IMG/VR virus record: IMGVR_UViG_3300040960_000575 | Location: 1 to 27,553 of that record | Strand: one strand, 5' to 3' | Length of the DNA stretch: 27,553 nucleotides | From: a virus | Shown here: positions 6,552 to 13,399 of the stretch, in pieces | How the letters are laid out: the number at the start of each line of letters is the position of its first letter | How positions within the stretch are numbered: position 1 is the first letter of the stretch | Notes under the pieces: model-generated | The model's database searches: none | Seen by the model: the letters and a program-made list of their open reading frames with translations, nothing else | Told to the model about the DNA's origin: nothing | Made by a program: the position numbers and the translations under genes

Positions 6552-7353
6552 ACCCGCGCGCCCTCACATTCATGCTGACGCTCATCAAATCTCGGATACC
6601 GCTATTCTGCGGGATCGGCACCTCATCAACTTGGCAGAAACCCACCTCCCCGAAGCTACTCGGACGCCATGCAATCCAGAACGGCTCGGCCTCAATGCCC
6701 GTTTGCAGGCTGGGCCAGTTTGATCGCACCCATGCTGCGGTGAGATTGTTCCAAGCGAATGACGTGCTGAGATATGTCCGCTGCTTTGTTCGCCCGAGAT
6801 ATTCGCCCGTCTCCGAATAGTTGCTGCGCAGGATTGTCTGCCGCGCCAGTGTGATCGGGCTGTGTCCGCCATAGATAGGCCGTTCCATCTGCAAGGCCGC
6901 GCCGAACTTGATAACGCCGATCTCGGGTTCATTGGTGCCAGCCGTAATATTGATACGCCAATAACGCGCAGTCACCGGCTCGAAGATGGCAAAAATCGGG
7001 CTGTCATCCGCGATGACCGTTGCCGCTGTTAGATCAAACCATAATATATTGTCGGTCGAATATTGCACCTTGATCGTGCAGCCTTCCGTATTGAGCGTAT
7101 GCGCCGCGATGCAGGCATAATCGCATTCAACCGCGCTTCCGTGGTCATAGGCCCACGTTGCAGCAAGCGCTGTTGGCTTCCAGCGTTCATAGGTCAGCGT
7201 ATTGAGCGGAGCATCTGCGTCGTAGCCAGTGGCCGTGCTGCTGGCGCTTGCCGTGCCGCCGCTCAGCCAGTTGTTGCTGTGGGCGATCCGCGCATGGGTC
7301 AGAGGCTCATCGCCGCCCGGCAGGGTGTATCCGGCTTCGAATATGACAGTCAT
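6544..7353 (-). CDS. Distal tail protein with discoidin-like region
   Basis: This 269-residue protein overlaps the tape measure stop (ATGA at 7350-7353) and the hub start. The central part (about 25-155) has the strand order of a discoidin/F5-8C-like jelly roll. It includes ERWKPTALAATWAYDHGSA, DYACIAAHTLNTEGCTIKVQ and ARYWRINITAG, and that fold usually binds sugars. The C-terminal part (about 165-269) contains TKQRTYLSTSFAWNNLTAAW and VRARGYD, typical of a Dit-like attachment domain. Its position and domain order suggest the ring joining tube to hub, perhaps with a carbohydrate-binding decoration. The discoidin call is by eye. Confidence 0.65.
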   Translation of the reverse strand: MTVIFEAGYTLPGGDEPLTHARIAHSNNWLSGGTASASSTATGYDADAPLNTLTYERWKPTALAATWAYDHGSAVECDYACIAAHTLNTEGCTIKVQYSTDNILWFDLTAATVIADDSPIFAIFEPVTARYWRINITAGTNEPEIGVIKFGAALQMERPIYGGHSPITLARQTILRSNYSETGEYLGRTKQRTYLSTSFAWNNLTAAWVRSNWPSLQTGIEAEPFWIAWRPSSFGEVGFCQVDEVPIPQNSGIRDLMSVSMNVRARGYD

Positions 7354-9092
7354 ACCAACCTCACCACAGCACCGTCCTCGACGGCCTCATTTATTCTATT
7401 GATCAGATTGATCACCTGATCGCGGCTGAAGATATCGCCGCCGGTCAAGCTGATCGCCACGTTGCGGGAAACGGACGGAGCGGCTGGCGCTGCTGCTGCT
7501 GCTGTGCCGCCTATAGCACCGGCTGCGCCACCTGTTGCGCCGCTTCCAGCCGTCACCCCCTTGATAGCCTGAACCGCGCCGAGACCAGTGGCCAGAACCT
7601 TTGCAAATGCCGCCAAGTTTTGAGGGAATGGCAATTTAAGGGCTTCTGCCGCGCCTTGCCATGCGCTGATCAATGCTTGCGCCGCCCCGAAGACCTTGGC
7701 GATGCGCAACATCTTTTCATTCCCACCTTGAAAGGCGCTGGCCATATCACCCAAGAATTGGCCCGCCTTATCCAGACCAGTGCCATACCGATACACGTCA
7801 ATCTGGGTCATGCGGTCGGAATGTCTGGATTGCGCCTCTTCCATAAGCGCATTGTATTCCTGCTGCGTCAGTAGCCGCTGCTCCAGCGCCTGTTGCAGTG
7901 TTTCCTGCTGCCGCTCAAAGGATGCAATCTGCGCCTCCTCCTGCGTCATCAGAGCCACCTGGACGCTTTCAAGCTGGGCGATGAGGGGGTTGGTGCGCGC
8001 GCCGCCTCTAGTGCCAGAAGTTCTTGCCGCTCGATCCCTTTCAGTCCTGCGGCGAGAGAAAACTTTTTCAAGAGCCTCTTGGCCCGGCGTCATCGGAAGG
8101 TCCGCAAGCGCTTCTGGTGGAATTGCCCCAGCCTCAACGCCCCTGCGCGCTGCTGCTGCTTGGAATTCCCCGCTCAAATCTGATAGAGCGCCATATGCAA
8201 TATCTGCTTCCGCAGTAATTTTACGAAGTGCCGTTTCAATTCTGTTCAATTGAGAGATTTGCGCATCATATGTCGGATCGTTAAGCGCCTCTAATGCCCG
8301 CCGCGCATTTGCGGTCGCGTCTGCCATTTCTTCAAATGTTCGCTCTGATCCATCCCCAAGATCAGAAATCGCTTTTGCAGCCAATTGAACAATTGGGTCA
8401 AATCCTGAAACAGCGGCCTTTGCACCTTCAAACCGCGTGCCAGCAGTCTGACCAAACCGATCAAATGCGGCGACGGCATCCCCAAGATCGCCCTGAATGC
8501 TTTTCAAGACGATGCTGATATTTTCAAAATCAGCCACCGCATTGCGTTCAGCAAGTTCGATTTGCGATCTTATCAGATCGCGGATTTCATCACTTACGCC
8601 GCCAAATTGCTTTGCGATTTCTGTGTTTGATGCACCAGCCAAAGATTGGATTTCCGCCAATCTTTCAAATGAAGAAATCATTTCATCAAGTGCGTCATCA
8701 AGGCTTTTCGCCTCATCCCCCGCCGCCGCAAAGGCAAACGCCAGCGCCGGAATACCAACGCCCGCCAAGACACCAGCGACCGCACCGACTGCACCAAAGC
8801 CGCCAAGCAACTGCGGAAGCTGCTGCGCAAATACGGTGCTGGCCCGCGTGCCGCTTTGAAGTTGGACTGCGATATCTTGAAGCTGGAATGACGTGTTTTG
8901 TATCTTGGCGCGGGTTGAGCCGGAGACATTGCCCAACCTCGCCAAGCCACCGCTAAAGCCCGCTGCCCCTCGATTGGCTTTATTGGCCTGTGCCTCAAAA
9001 CCGGCAAGCTGTGTCTTGGCTTTTGCCAGATCAGATTGCAGATCGGCGCTGTCGCCATTGATCTTTACGTTAAGGGCTGCGAGTTCCGTCAT
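7350..9092 (-). CDS. Tail length tape measure protein
   Basis: This 580-residue protein starts at ATG 9092, inside the end of the second tail-chaperone frame (23-base overlap). The N-terminus (LAALNVKINGDSADLQSDLA, then KAKTQLAGFEAQANKA) and the GFSGGLARLG motif are standard for siphophage tape measures. A hydrophobic Gly/Ala segment follows (about 95-128, GAVAGVLAGVGIPALAFAFA). Long helical stretches fill the middle, and a Gly/Ala-rich end closes the protein (about 510-545). At roughly 0.15 nm per residue the length predicts a tail of about 85-90 nm. The middle DNA (about 8200-8700) is more AT-rich than the ends, consistent with mosaic exchange. Confidence 0.9.
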   Translation of the reverse strand: MTELAALNVKINGDSADLQSDLAKAKTQLAGFEAQANKANRGAAGFSGGLARLGNVSGSTRAKIQNTSFQLQDIAVQLQSGTRASTVFAQQLPQLLGGFGAVGAVAGVLAGVGIPALAFAFAAAGDEAKSLDDALDEMISSFERLAEIQSLAGASNTEIAKQFGGVSDEIRDLIRSQIELAERNAVADFENISIVLKSIQGDLGDAVAAFDRFGQTAGTRFEGAKAAVSGFDPIVQLAAKAISDLGDGSERTFEEMADATANARRALEALNDPTYDAQISQLNRIETALRKITAEADIAYGALSDLSGEFQAAAARRGVEAGAIPPEALADLPMTPGQEALEKVFSRRRTERDRAARTSGTRGGARTNPLIAQLESVQVALMTQEEAQIASFERQQETLQQALEQRLLTQQEYNALMEEAQSRHSDRMTQIDVYRYGTGLDKAGQFLGDMASAFQGGNEKMLRIAKVFGAAQALISAWQGAAEALKLPFPQNLAAFAKVLATGLGAVQAIKGVTAGSGATGGAAGAIGGTAAAAAPAAPSVSRNVAISLTGGDIFSRDQVINLINRINEAVEDGAVVRLV

Positions 9093-9321
9093 TCATCTTC
9101 GCCTTGTGCCTGGCCCTTGCATCGGCCCATTCAGCTTCCGAAAAGCCGCCCCGCGAAGCGCCGCCCTTCGTTATTTCCTCAATCCGTTTGTTCTCCTTGA
9201 TCTTGGCATCAAGTTCCACCCACCAATCACAAACAGGTAGCGCCCAAAACTCGCTCGGCTGCATTCCCCACGACCGGGCCGCTTGATAAGCGCCGCGCTC
9301 AAAAGCGGCCCACGTTACTCC
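9070..9321 (-). CDS. Second tail-assembly chaperone frame (T), probably reached by -1 frameshift
   Basis: This open frame contains the conserved chaperone core: WAAFERGAYQAARSWGMQP, then SEFWALPVCDWW, then a charged helical tail. It resembles the rcc01693/Phage_TAC type next to GTA g10. The core begins upstream of the only ATG (9264). Between 9264 and the preceding in-frame stop (9334-9336) there is no ATG, GTG or TTG. The frame is -1 relative to the upstream gene 9315-9692, and a G5 run (9320-9324) lies just before that gene's TAA. The likely product is therefore a fusion of 124 residues of the first gene plus 83 residues from here, 207 in all. A short protein from 9264 is the alternative. 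Confidence 0.75.
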   Translation of the reverse strand, partial: GVTWAAFERGAYQAARSWGMQPSEFWALPVCDWWVELDAKIKENKRIEEITKGGASRGGFSEAEWADARARHKAKMNDGTRSP

Positions 9322-9692
9322 CCCGACGACGCATCACCATCCTTGCTGTCCAGTTCTTGCGACTTCGGCGTGACAATCATGGCGATGTAGTCCAGCGCAA
9401 TGGTCTTGGCCTCAAGGAAGCCATTCTCAACCACCATCTCCTGAACTTTTTCCAGAGACATGTCGCGCCCAGCGGCCTTCAGGCCGATGTAGAGGATCGT
9501 CGGCACATTTTTGACGGTGAACTGCCACTTCGGGTGATACACCTGCCCGACACCTGACAGCATGGCCTCAAGCTGCGCCTCGCGGGCGATGGCAAGCGGA
9601 TCACCGACTTGTTCTGATAAATCCGCTGCCGCCCCGAATGTAGCCGCCAGTTCCAGTTCGTGACCGCCAAGCGATGCCTTCAGTTTACGCAT
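9315..9692 (-). CDS. Tail-assembly chaperone, first frame (GTA g10-like, G)
   Basis: This 125-residue protein sits between tail tube and tape measure, the invariant position of siphophage tail-assembly chaperones (lambda G equivalent). Its sequence (LKASLGGHELELAATFGAAA, then LSEQVGDPLAIARE, later VPTILYIGLKAAG and the LDYIAMIV helix) fits the GTA TAC family (Phage_TAC_11). The C-terminus is acidic (SKDGDASSGE). It probably makes two products: itself, and a frameshifted fusion with the downstream frame. Both would coat the tape measure before the tube polymerises. Confidence 0.85.
   Translation of the reverse strand: MRKLKASLGGHELELAATFGAAADLSEQVGDPLAIAREAQLEAMLSGVGQVYHPKWQFTVKNVPTILYIGLKAAGRDMSLEKVQEMVVENGFLEAKTIALDYIAMIVTPKSQELDSKDGDASSGE
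9318..9324 (-). other. Candidate -1 programmed ribosomal frameshift site (G-GGG-GAG)
   Basis: On the minus strand the last codons of the upstream chaperone gene read TCG GGG GAG TAA. The tRNA on GGG (9321-9323) can slip back one base onto an identical GGG (9322-9324). The next codons are then GGA GTA ACG TGG and so on, entering the second chaperone frame. That frame is closed by TGA only four codons upstream, so the shift must occur within about 9315-9333. The second codon of the heptamer re-pairs poorly, so single-tRNA slippage before the stop is more likely than classical tandem slippage. Confidence 0.6.
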
Positions 9693-9700
9693 ATCTCACC

Positions 9701-10105
9701 TTATGCCGAAGATGCGGTGTAAGTGACTGCGCCGCTCGATTGGAACGTAGCCGAGAATTCAACAGCGCCATCGTGTTCGCCGGTCAGTTCAAACGAGGCA
9801 AGATGGAACGTGCCGCTGACATTGCCGGGCGAAGCCAGCGATGACGGCAGATCAACTTTGAGCGTCTCGCCGGTGGTCGATGCGTTGTAAAACTCGGCAA
9901 GCAGAACCTCGTCCGACGAAATGCCGCCGACAGTGACTTCAACCGACTTGATGCCGGGCGTGGCCAGCAAGGTGCGCCATCCGCTGTCGTCATCCGTGGT
10001 TACATCAACCATTTCGTTCGTGTTGGTCATGCCGCGCGTGCGGACGCCGACAAGCGTCGTTGCGTCCCAGTCGATGGTCAGTGACCGCCCGTTAAATCCA
10101 GCCAT
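9701..10105 (-). CDS. Major tail tube protein
   Basis: This 134-residue protein matches the size and pattern of the phage major tail protein 2 family (TIGR02126-like). It starts AGFNGRSLTIDWDATTLVGV, followed by RTRGMTNTNEMVDVTTDDDSG, a Gly-rich loop, and a late strand (VEFSATFQSSGAVTYT). It would form the hexameric rings of the tail tube. It lies upstream of the chaperone and tape measure genes and 1 base downstream of the tail terminator stop/start region, as in HK97-like gene order. The start is an ATG near a ribosome site (AGGAGA). Confidence 0.92.
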   Translation of the reverse strand: MAGFNGRSLTIDWDATTLVGVRTRGMTNTNEMVDVTTDDDSGWRTLLATPGIKSVEVTVGGISSDEVLLAEFYNASTTGETLKVDLPSSLASPGNVSGTFHLASFELTGEHDGAVEFSATFQSSGAVTYTASSA

Positions 10106-10106
10106 G

Positions 10107-10511
10107 TTATGTCTCCTTCTGGATCGTCAATCTAAAGCGCATGACGCCGTGACGGGTTTCGCCATCGGGATCACGCAGGGTTTCCGAAAACTCGCACAAG
10201 CAGTCTACCACATTATAACCCGCTTTGGATAGACTGCCGCGATTGAGGATGTCGTAGATTTCACCCATGATCGCTTTGGTCTGCTTGAAGCCCGCCGTGC
10301 GGCTCCAGATATGCAGGACCAATGTTACCTCTTTGCCAAGCGTGTCGTCCGTATCCCACGGCGCGGTGCTGTCATCGCCGATCACGACATAGGGGAAGTT
10401 CTCGCGCGGCATTCCCTCCGGCAAATATGGAACATCGTCATAAACGCCAGCCGTGATGTTGCCATTCAGCGCATCGAACACGATTTCTTGGGCGACAGTC
10501 TCGAAACTCAT
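10107..10511 (-). CDS. Tail terminator / completion protein (DUF3168 family)
   Basis: This 134-residue protein has the DUF3168 pattern. It includes an N-terminal helix (FETVAQEIVFDALN), a GVYDDVPYLPEGMP segment, FPYVVIGDDS, a strand with TLVLHIWSR, a helix (AIMGEIYDILNR) and a final strand (GVMRFRLTIQK). The family caps the tail tube and joins it to the head connector. It overlaps the HK97 gp10-like gene by 4 bases and is followed by the tail tube gene after 1 base. Confidence 0.9.
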   Translation of the reverse strand: MSFETVAQEIVFDALNGNITAGVYDDVPYLPEGMPRENFPYVVIGDDSTAPWDTDDTLGKEVTLVLHIWSRTAGFKQTKAIMGEIYDILNRGSLSKAGYNVVDCLCEFSETLRDPDGETRHGVMRFRLTIQKET

Positions 10512-10945
10512 AGCCGCGCCTCCAGCTTGGCCTTGAGTTCCTTGGCTACGCCTTCTGCGGCCTTGCGGAAGCTGCGCTCAAGCCACGGACGCGCAGCCAT
10601 TCGGCTGGTGCCAAACTCAAGATAAGCGCCGTAGATGATATTCGTGCCGACTTTGGCCGATAGCTTGGCTGGCGTTGCCAAGATCATATCCACGTTACTT
10701 GCCAGCCGCCCAGTGTCGCTCATTGGGAATTGCCCCGGCGCGGAAGCGGTGTGCGTTGCTGTCCCTCGCTTATATGTCCGCCCACTGGCCGGACCACGTT
10801 GAATTCCCCGGACAGCCTCTTGCTGCGTGTCCATTGCAACATCGTTTATGCTGTCCAAAATCAAATCATCACTGATTTCGCCGAGCCGCTTGAGATCGGC
10901 GAACAGATCATCCAGCCCCTCGATCTTGATCTCCACGCGGCTCAT
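10508..10945 (-). CDS. HK97 gp10-like tail/neck protein
   Basis: This 145-residue protein starts with VEIKIEGLDDLFADLKRLGE and has the conserved central region PYKRGTATHTASAPG-like (here TYKRGTATHTASAPGQFP). It also has GTNIIYGAYLEFGTSRMAARPW, which marks the HK97 gp10-like family, here split across two short quotes: YGAYLEFGTSRM and ARPWLERSF. The family acts in head-to-tail joining or tail completion. Its gene overlaps both neighbours by 4 bases, and the order matches HK97-like connectors. Confidence 0.92.
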   Translation of the reverse strand: MSRVEIKIEGLDDLFADLKRLGEISDDLILDSINDVAMDTQQEAVRGIQRGPASGRTYKRGTATHTASAPGQFPMSDTGRLASNVDMILATPAKLSAKVGTNIIYGAYLEFGTSRMAARPWLERSFRKAAEGVAKELKAKLEARL

Positions 10946-11304
10946 GACGGACTACCTTCGGACAGCATCAGTTCCAGCCATTCGCCCGCGTCATCCACAT
11001 CAATCACCGCCGTGATATTGTAGGTGCGCCCGCGATAGGTCACGCGATCCGCTGCGCTGTAATATGGCGCGCCTTCTGCATCGCCACGAAAGCGGATCAC
11101 GGCGCGCACTGACAGGCTTGGCGACACTCGCATGGCCTGCACCCGCTCGGAGCCGCTCATGGGCTTCCACAGCGCCCATACGTCGTCCCCTGCGCTCCAC
11201 GTCTCGGTCCAGCCACCCATGCCATCACTGGCCTGCGCTTTGCGCTGGATCACGATGCGGCTTTTAAGCTGGCGCGCATTGTATTTGGAGCAGCACTTTA
11301 CCAT
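10942..11304 (-). CDS. Head-tail adaptor / head closure protein (SPP1 gp16-like)
   Basis: This 120-residue protein carries the phage head-tail joining pattern SRIVIQRKA, DGMGGWTETW, VWALWKPMSGSE and YRGRTYNITAVIDVDD. That corresponds to PF05521-type adaptors. It would seal the connector and form the platform for the tail. It lies between the gp6-like connector and the gp10-like gene, with short overlaps. The first five residues contain two adjacent Cys (KCC), unusual but without clear meaning. The N-terminal 11 residues may differ if a later start is used. Confidence 0.88.
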   Translation of the reverse strand: MVKCCSKYNARQLKSRIVIQRKAQASDGMGGWTETWSAGDDVWALWKPMSGSERVQAMRVSPSLSVRAVIRFRGDAEGAPYYSAADRVTYRGRTYNITAVIDVDDAGEWLELMLSEGSPS

Positions 11305-11936
11305 GCTAATTCGTCTGCCCTGCGATACGGCGCGAGAAGCCGCTTGATCTCATCCGTCATGCCTTCGCAGCCATCGTATAGCTGTTCGACATAACTGCGG
11401 ATCGCCTGCAAGATCGGATCAGGAATTGATCCACTGCCGTAGCCCGCAACGTATGTCACTTGAACGGCATCCTGCGCGCGTAGATCAGACGGCCAGACCT
11501 CGCCTTCGTTCAGATAAATGCGCCCGCTTTGCAGATCAACCTGATAGCTGGATGCGCTGAATGTGCTGGCATTGTTGCCTCGATCATAGGTGACAACGCT
11601 GGTGACGCTTTGCAGCGGCGGAAATGGCAGATCGAGCGTTTCGCCGCCGCCCAAAACATAAGGCACGCTTGCCGTGTGAACGCCTGGACCAAGCGCCAAG
11701 AGCCGATCATCAGCGCCCGCGTAGGCAAAGCCGTCAGCCTTGAAAACGAATGTCTCGGTCAGAAGGGCAAGCCGCAGATATTGCTTTACCGCTTCCGTTG
11801 CGGTTGTCACATACGCAGCGATGACGGCATCATCGTCTGCGGTATCCACGCGCAGAAACGTCTTCATATCAGCCGTGCTGATCGCAGGGCTGTCTGCCGA
11901 TGTGGTGACATAGACTGATTTACGATTGAACCTCAT
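11298..11936 (-). CDS. Head-tail connector protein (HK97 gp6-like)
   Basis: I chose the ATG at 11936 because it has AAAGGATGAGG just upstream and gives MRFNRKS. The frame stays open to 12044, but that stretch is the neighbour's gene in another frame. The product (212 aa) contains ISTADMKTFLRVDTADDDAV, then IAAYVTTATEAVKQYL, the usual opening of gp6-like connectors (DUF3199/phage_connect_1 type). A beta region with FPPLQSVTSVVTYD, then DAVQVTYVAGYG and IRSYVEQLYDG, is also typical. It would form the ring below the portal. The first 17 bases overlap the small upstream gene. Confidence 0.88.
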   Translation of the reverse strand: MRFNRKSVYVTTSADSPAISTADMKTFLRVDTADDDAVIAAYVTTATEAVKQYLRLALLTETFVFKADGFAYAGADDRLLALGPGVHTASVPYVLGGGETLDLPFPPLQSVTSVVTYDRGNNASTFSASSYQVDLQSGRIYLNEGEVWPSDLRAQDAVQVTYVAGYGSGSIPDPILQAIRSYVEQLYDGCEGMTDEIKRLLAPYRRADELAW

Positions 11937-12084
11937 CGGCCTCATCCTTTGGCATCGATGCCTTGATTGCCGCTTTGACTTCCTTGAGCAGCGCAGCCTT
12001 GTTAGCTTTATCAATCTGCCGCCAACGCGGCTTGATGGCATCAAGCACGGCTTGGGCTGTCGTCAAAATCTGCTTGTCAGTCAT
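11920..12084 (-). CDS. Small helical protein upstream of the connector (54 aa)
   Basis: The ATG at 12084 follows AAAGG at normal spacing and overlaps the upstream gene's stop by 8 bases, while the longer open frame is a shadow. The 54-residue product is almost all helix and very Lys/Ala-rich: TTAQAVLDAIKPRW, then KANKAALLKEVKAAIKASMP, ending with acidic DEADEVQS. It lies between an AT-hook protein and the connector. I recognise no family. It may be a small structural or assembly helper. Confidence 0.7.
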   Translation of the reverse strand: MTDKQILTTAQAVLDAIKPRWRQIDKANKAALLKEVKAAIKASMPKDEADEVQS

Positions 12085-12307
12085 GTTGCACCTTTCTCGG
12101 GCGTCCGCGCTTACGTTTGATCGGCTCGGCCTTGTTTTCCGGTGCCGCGGCCATTGCTTTTGTCGCAATCTCGCACGCGCCCATATTGATGAGCGCACGC
12201 AGAAGATCGTCGCTGACGATATGAACAGAACCGGCCTGCCAAGTCTCAACGATGAGGCCATTGGGAGAGACGGGAACGGTGCGCAGCATCTTGATTTCAG
12301 TCGTCAC
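12077..12307 (-). CDS. Small protein with C-terminal AT-hook-like motif (76 aa)
   Basis: The start is GTG (12305-12307), overlapping the previous stop as GTGA. The N-terminal part (about 1-50) is small and probably beta then helical, containing VETWQAGSVHIVSDDLLRAL and INMGACEIA. Its HIVSDDLARxLIxxGxxE-like pattern occurs, from memory, in small phage proteins near connector genes. The tail, IKRKRGRPRKVQHD, holds an RGRP core flanked by Lys and Arg, the hallmark of AT-hook minor-groove binders. It could contact DNA near the portal or be packaged. The function is inferred only. Confidence 0.68.
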   Translation of the reverse strand: MTTEIKMLRTVPVSPNGLIVETWQAGSVHIVSDDLLRALINMGACEIATKAMAAAPENKAEPIKRKRGRPRKVQHD

Positions 12308-12882
12308 GGGCTATGCGTCCTTTGCAAAAATATTGCCTTGTCCCAGATGCTAACATTTTCGGAGGCGTTTAGAAAGAACCGCGCGCCATAGCGCGTGAAT
12401 GGCTCAGTGGCAAAGAGCGTGCCGTTGAAAAACACGAAGTCCTCGATGCCGCTGCCCTTGGTGAGCGCCCGCCGATCTCGAGCGATGATCGTGCTATAAT
12501 CGGACCCAATACCCACGTCGACCTCAACGAATGTGTCTGTCGATGTTGCTTTGGATGCTCGGAATGTCAGGTTGATTTCGTATGTCTCGCCAGTGGCAAG
12601 CGGCTGCATCGTGCTGTTGCCAAACACGTCCAGCGGCACGCCGCGACGAAAGTCTGTTGTGCTGCCATCTGCCAGCCCGTCAATGGTTACATGCGTCAGC
12701 GTATCAGCCGTCACGGCCTGCTTGTTGTCGGATGTGTGAACGCTATCAGCCAGATACATCCAGCCACCATCGTATTTTGTGCGCCGCTCCTGGCCGTCAT
12801 CCATGCGGATGAGCATATCGGCTGCACGCTTGTTGTCCTCGGTGGCGTCGGGGATGGTGTCCCACGGTATATTCGATGACAT
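12304..12882 (-). CDS. Capsid-associated beta-rich protein (unrecognised, 192 aa)
   Basis: The first third (about 1-50) has IPDATEDNKRAADMLIRMDD and GGWMYLADS, a short attachment-like segment. Residues about 80-192 look like an all-beta jelly-roll-type domain (TYEINLTFRASKATST, TFVEVDVGIGSDYS, TRYGARFFLNASENVSIWDK). Position between capsid and connector genes fits a head fibre or a decoration protein. I do not recognise the family. A terminator-like hairpin precedes it at 12905-12929, so it may be expressed at a lower level than the capsid. Confidence 0.6.
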   Translation of the reverse strand: MSSNIPWDTIPDATEDNKRAADMLIRMDDGQERRTKYDGGWMYLADSVHTSDNKQAVTADTLTHVTIDGLADGSTTDFRRGVPLDVFGNSTMQPLATGETYEINLTFRASKATSTDTFVEVDVGIGSDYSTIIARDRRALTKGSGIEDFVFFNGTLFATEPFTRYGARFFLNASENVSIWDKAIFLQRTHSP

Positions 12883-12904
12883 GCCGTTCCCCTTTTATGA
12901 AAGG

Positions 12905-12929
12905 ACGGGGCGACCGAAGCCGCCCCGCC
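12905..12929 (-). terminator. UUCG-loop hairpin after the capsid genes
   Basis: On the minus strand, CGGGGCGGC-TTCG-GTCGCCCCG forms a 9-pair stem (one G-T pair) capped by the exceptionally stable C(UUCG)G tetraloop. TCCTTTC follows, a weak U-rich stretch. It lies 7 bases after the stop of the capsid-associated gene 12936-13385 and before the next gene. It may act as a partial terminator or an mRNA-stabilising 3' end for the abundant capsid messages. Confidence 0.6.
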
Positions 12930-12935
12930 ATTGTT

Positions 12936-13385
12936 TTAGGTCGCAGCGGTGCCGCTGTCGATGGTCGCCGTCCCCATGTTCGAGCCTTCACGCTTGATGG
13001 CGTGAACGGTGACTGCGGCATTGGTGCCGGTCGTGCCGGTTGCCACGACGCGAACGTATCGCTTGGAACCGATATAGCCGATGCTGCCGACCATGACGTT
13101 GTCGTCATCGTCAGAGGTCACGGTCAGCGCGCTTTCGAGGCCGATCAGGTCGGCATCAGCCACAGCCGTAGCACCTGCTGCGGTCGTGTCATCGCCTTCC
13201 TGAATTTCGAACGAAAAGCCCGAGGCCGTGCCTGCATCGGTGACAGTGCCGGTCGAGACGGTGAAGGTCACCGACTGCCAGCCCTGCATGTCGATCCAGT
13301 CGCCAGCCGAAGGGGTTGTGCCGGAAAGGGTGGCGCTCAGCGCCAGCCCATATTCGGCATCGTTGCGGGTGTCAAAAACAGCCAT
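12936..13385 (-). CDS. Probable capsid decoration protein
   Basis: This 149-residue protein is rich in Gly, Thr, Ala and Asp with no charged helix. Its segments GWQSVTFTVSTGTVTD, FSFEIQEGDDTTA and YVRVVATGTTGTNAAVTVHA suggest an all-beta fold. It follows the major capsid gene after 14 bases and is followed by a stable hairpin. This is the usual place of head decoration (cement) proteins. From memory, proteins of this pattern (an N-terminal 'DTRxDxxxxxxLxxT' and a final 'VVxxG..N..VT') are frequent next to HK97-type capsid genes, but their exact role is seldom proven. Confidence 0.65.
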   Translation of the reverse strand: MAVFDTRNDAEYGLALSATLSGTTPSAGDWIDMQGWQSVTFTVSTGTVTDAGTASGFSFEIQEGDDTTAAGATAVADADLIGLESALTVTSDDDDNVMVGSIGYIGSKRYVRVVATGTTGTNAAVTVHAIKREGSNMGTATIDSGTAAT

Positions 13386-13399
13386 TGTTCATAGCCTCC

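Noticed and set aside
6012-6578. Plus-strand 188-residue frame
   Set aside because: It is antisense to the tail hub gene, with no coding pattern or start signal.
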